The translations under genes and the position numbers were made by a program. Below the pieces are notes generated by a model. That model did no database searches. It worked only from the letters and a program-made list of their open reading frames with translations, and was not told where the DNA came from. Positions 61,223-64,000 of a DNA stretch of 64,000 bases are shown in pieces (position 1 is the stretch's first letter; each line of letters starts with the position of its first letter). Origin of the DNA: Streptococcus infantarius subsp. infantarius ATCC BAA-102 (GTDB taxonomy: Bacteria; Bacillota; Bacilli; Lactobacillales; Streptococcaceae). The DNA is taken from positions 310,001 to 374,000 of the forward strand of contig NZ_DS572694.1 in NCBI RefSeq assembly GCF_000154985.1, read 5' to 3'.

Positions 61223-64000
61223 TTAATGCTCTAATCCAAGGATTTCCTTGATTTCTTCGATGGTCATGCTTGCTCTTGTTTCATTACCATCAAGAACTGT
61301 CGTGACAAGATTTTTCTTGCTTTCTTGCATCTCAAGGATTTTTTCTTCAATAGTCCCGCGCGTAATCAAACGATAGACTTCAACATTTTCTTTTTGACCA
61401 ATACGGTGAGCACGGCTGATGGCTTGCATTTCCACCGCTGGGTTCCACCAAAGGTCAATCAAAATAACTGTATCAGCCCCTGTTAGATTCAAGCCAACTC
61501 CTCCTGCTTTCAAAGAAATCAAGAAGGTATCTTTTGAACCATTGTTAAAGGCACGAGTCATTTCTTGACGAGCATTAGCTGGGGTCGAACCAGTAATCTT
61601 ATAAGAAGTTAAACCTATTTCTTCAATCTCTTTTTCAGCAATGTCTAGCATGCCACGGAATTGTGAGAAGATAAGTGCTCGGTGACCATTTTCTTTGATT
61701 TGCGTTAACAAATCACGAAGACTATCAAGTTTTCCACTTTCTCCTTGATAATCCATAAAGAGCGCTGGGGTATCACAGATTTGACGCAGGCGTGTGATTC
61801 CTGATAAAATCTCGATTTTACGACGATTAATATCCGCATCTGAAGCTCCAGCAATGGTTTCTTGCATTTGACGGAGCTGCGCAAGATAAATGGCTTTTTG
61901 CTTGCGGTCAAGCTCATTTGGATAATTGATTTCAATCAAATCTGGCAACTCTGGCAGAACTTCTTCTTTGCGACGACGCATAATAAATGGCTTGATAAAT
62001 CGTGCGACTTGTTTGGCATCCATTTTCAAAAAGCGTTTTTTATCTGGTAATAAACCTGGCAATACGATTTGGAAAATTGACCAAATTTCAAGGAGTTTAT
62101 TTTCAATTGGCGTTCCTGAAAGGGCGAAGCAATTTTTAACTTTAAATTGACGCAAGTAATGCGCAATCTTCGTTTGGGTGTTTTTCATCACCTGTGCTTC
62201 ATCCAAAATCAAATAATCAAAATTCAACTGATTGTATTCTGCAAAATCTTGGCGGAAAGAAGAATAGCTTGTAATCACCACCTGATGATTTTCAGTGATA
62301 ATTTCATCACGCACAGCTTTTAAACCATAAGAAACAGCCACGTCAATCTCAGGCGCAAAGCGAGTGAATTCGTCTTTCCAGTTATAAATCAAACTTGACG
62401 GTGATAAGATTAAAATACGCGTTTCTTCTTTTAAGTGCGAAACTAGAAAAGCAATGGTTTGAAGGGTTTTACCCAGTCCCATGTCATCGGCTAGAATACC
62501 ACCAAAGCCGTAGTGGTCAAGCATGGACATCCAACGAACACCAGTCATTTGGTAATCACGCAATTGTGTTTGTAGAGGTGGCAAAGTGACCTCGAATTCT
62601 TCTGGATGTGTTAAATCATGTGCTAATTGTTCAAATTCTTTTGAGAAGGAAATGCGATCATTTCCTTGGAACAAATCTGAAATTTGGAAAGCTGAAATAG
62701 CATCTAACTGCAAATGCCCATTATCCAGTTGTTTGGCACGTAAGTTTTGAAGAGTGCTACTAACACGCTGAGTTTCTTCATCAAAGACAACTAACTTACC
62801 AGCTCCATTGACAAAATAAGGTTGATTTTTAAAGAGTGCTTCTAAGGCATTATCAATATCATTTTCAAAAACCGTTGAAAAATCAAATGTGATATCTAGC
62901 AGACCACCTTTAGTATGAACAGAAACCTGTGGTTCTTCAAATTGACGCATTTCTTCAAGCTCATCAGACAAAGTGACCTGGCCTAGTCGTGCTAATTGTT
63001 CCAAAGTTCGTGTGAAGAAATCGTACAAATCCTTATCAGCTAGCGGCGCATGGTAAGACAAGAATGAAGCTGAAAAACCATTAGCTTCCAAGGTCCTAAA
63101 GACTTTTTCTTCATGTTTAAAATGACTGGCAAACGGTAATTCTTCAAGCTCACGTTTACTATGAACAGTGACATTGCCATAATCAAAAGAGACGTGCAAT
63201 GCAACTTCTCGGTATTCATTGAGTTCTAAGTAAAAAGTTACTTTGAAATCACGAATATCAAAACTCTTCGGCGCTTCAACCTTACCCAGTTCTTTAAAAT
63301 CTAAAAGACTAGCAGCTAATTTTGCTTGGTCGTCTAAATCAAAGAACAAATGTTTTGCCAAATCAGCCTCAATTGGCAAACTACGAATAGCCGTTAAAAT
63401 CTTTTGTTGCTTCAAATTCAAACTGAAAATAAATCCATTTGTGAACAAAAAGGTATTATTAAAGAGCGGTTGATATTCTTTTTCACTAATGATTAATTCA
63501 ATTGATTGACGATGAACCACCACTTTAAATTGAATTAAGTCTTCTGAACCACTTAGTGGTCTAAAAATCAGCTGCCCATACGTTTGATGATTGTGTTCAA
63601 ATGAAAAATCATAAAGGTCATTAAAGAGGTTGATACCTTTTTCAAAAGTTCCACTTGTTAATGATAGATTTCGGCCATGATTTGGCAAAATATAATCAAT
63701 ATCAAGATGGTCACCATCTGGCAAGATTCGCCACAAAAATTGGATTAATTCTTGACTAGGCTCGTCAAATTGGATCAATGACAAAGGCTCAAAATAATTT
63801 TTCCCAATTTGATAGTACCCTTCATTTTTAACAACGGTCAAAAAAGCTTTTATGTCACGAACGACATAAGAACGCTCATCTGGTAATCGGTTAATTTTTA
63901 GAGTCCACCAATAATCGGATGAATAGGGACTTTGACTACCATGAGCTGCTAGACGATATTTTGTGGTATCGTCATCATTAATAACCAAACCATCCAAAAA
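61223..64000 (-). CDS. SNF2-family DEAD/DEAH helicase (5' end outside window)
   Basis: Large ATPase of the Swi2/Snf2 (RapA/HepA-like) family; about 925 C-terminal residues are visible and the frame runs to the right edge, so the N-terminus is missing. A bacterial SNF2-associated N-terminal region is followed by the helicase core: Walker A DDMGLGKTLQT, DEAQ box (LILDEAQVMKN), SGTPIENK, and C-terminal motifs LISLKAGGVGLNLTGAD and ISRAHRIGQKENVEVYRL. It may remodel RNA polymerase or DNA-protein complexes; the streptococcal role is unknown. Confidence 0.93.
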   Translation of the reverse strand, partial: FLDGLVINDDDTTKYRLAAHGSQSPYSSDYWWTLKINRLPDERSYVVRDIKAFLTVVKNEGYYQIGKNYFEPLSLIQFDEPSQELIQFLWRILPDGDHLDIDYILPNHGRNLSLTSGTFEKGINLFNDLYDFSFEHNHQTYGQLIFRPLSGSEDLIQFKVVVHRQSIELIISEKEYQPLFNNTFLFTNGFIFSLNLKQQKILTAIRSLPIEADLAKHLFFDLDDQAKLAASLLDFKELGKVEAPKSFDIRDFKVTFYLELNEYREVALHVSFDYGNVTVHSKRELEELPFASHFKHEEKVFRTLEANGFSASFLSYHAPLADKDLYDFFTRTLEQLARLGQVTLSDELEEMRQFEEPQVSVHTKGGLLDITFDFSTVFENDIDNALEALFKNQPYFVNGAGKLVVFDEETQRVSSTLQNLRAKQLDNGHLQLDAISAFQISDLFQGNDRISFSKEFEQLAHDLTHPEEFEVTLPPLQTQLRDYQMTGVRWMSMLDHYGFGGILADDMGLGKTLQTIAFLVSHLKEETRILILSPSSLIYNWKDEFTRFAPEIDVAVSYGLKAVRDEIITENHQVVITSYSSFRQDFAEYNQLNFDYLILDEAQVMKNTQTKIAHYLRQFKVKNCFALSGTPIENKLLEIWSIFQIVLPGLLPDKKRFLKMDAKQVARFIKPFIMRRRKEEVLPELPDLIEINYPNELDRKQKAIYLAQLRQMQETIAGASDADINRRKIEILSGITRLRQICDTPALFMDYQGESGKLDSLRDLLTQIKENGHRALIFSQFRGMLDIAEKEIEEIGLTSYKITGSTPANARQEMTRAFNNGSKDTFLISLKAGGVGLNLTGADTVILIDLWWNPAVEMQAISRAHRIGQKENVEVYRLITRGTIEEKILEMQESKKNLVTTVLDGNETRASMTIEEIKEILGLEH

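Overview
The window is a low-GC, gene-dense piece of a Streptococcus chromosome. Gene order and proteins are streptococcal throughout: murJ beside murE, murI-rdgB-yfcE-cbpB-xerD-like-scpA-scpB-rluB, and SNF2-murC-GNAT-mltG-greA. An amtB, a lysA, a LacS-type permease and DUF6287 lipoproteins together fit the bovis/equinus or salivarius groups best; species is inference. No rRNA, tRNA, phage, IS element or CRISPR array was found.

Layout. 1-5.5 kb: partial amtB behind two GlnR-boxed promoters, then rsmI-yabA-ricT-holB-tmk and a CBS-ACT gene. 5.6-10.2 kb: the branched-chain amino acid importer livJHMGF with a CodY box. 10.3-16.8 kb: ylbG, ricF, clpP (CtsR), an EamA exporter with divergent LysR regulator, upp, and two PLP enzymes of sulfur amino acid metabolism. 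16.95-17.12 kb: a 49-bp tandem repeat that multiplies an intrinsic terminator. 17.1-20.3 kb: divergent murJ and murE. 20.5-24.3 kb: a ferric-hydroxamate-type ABC importer. 24.3-28.5 kb: an accessory patch with a DUF1803 gene, a NlpC/P60-like gene cut by an in-frame stop, yaaA, and two lipoprotein genes each frameshifted by one extra A. 28.6-35.7 kb: ppaC, a membrane protein of unknown function, pflA, a CNNM/CorC protein, lacS and an ABC ATPase. 35.8-39.8 kb: tRNA-modification genes mnmM-mnmL, a PAP2 phosphatase, ribU under an FMN riboswitch, and trmL behind a leader with a terminator-like hairpin. 39.9-44.8 kb: potassium uptake (kimA, trkA, trkH). 44.8-51.1 kb: the yidD-to-yneF block. 51.3-56.6 kb: lysA, a BI-1 protein, an HD protein, a frameshifted spoU gene, acyP, yidC and greA. 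56.7-64 kb: mltG, GNAT, murC, an uncharacterised gene behind a structured leader, and a partial SNF2 helicase.

How it fits together. Nitrogen supply (amtB/GlnR; liv/CodY; lysA), carbon control (lacS and pflA with cre-like sites), iron, riboflavin and K+ uptake, and cell-wall precursor synthesis (murJ, murE, murI, murC, mltG) dominate. KimA, TrkAH and the CBS protein CbpB belong to families controlled by c-di-AMP elsewhere. Two Ric-complex subunits (RicT, RicF) are both present.

Two window-wide patterns stand out. First, several genes (ricF, the NlpC/P60-like gene, yaaA, mnmL, the spoU gene, probably murE) have a -10 hexamer ending only 6-7 nt before the start codon and no Shine-Dalgarno sequence, which predicts leaderless mRNAs. 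Second, four genes (two lipoproteins, yidD, spoU) are out of frame by exactly one extra A in a poly(A) tract near the 5' end. That is either phase variation or slippage, or a systematic homopolymer error in the assembly.
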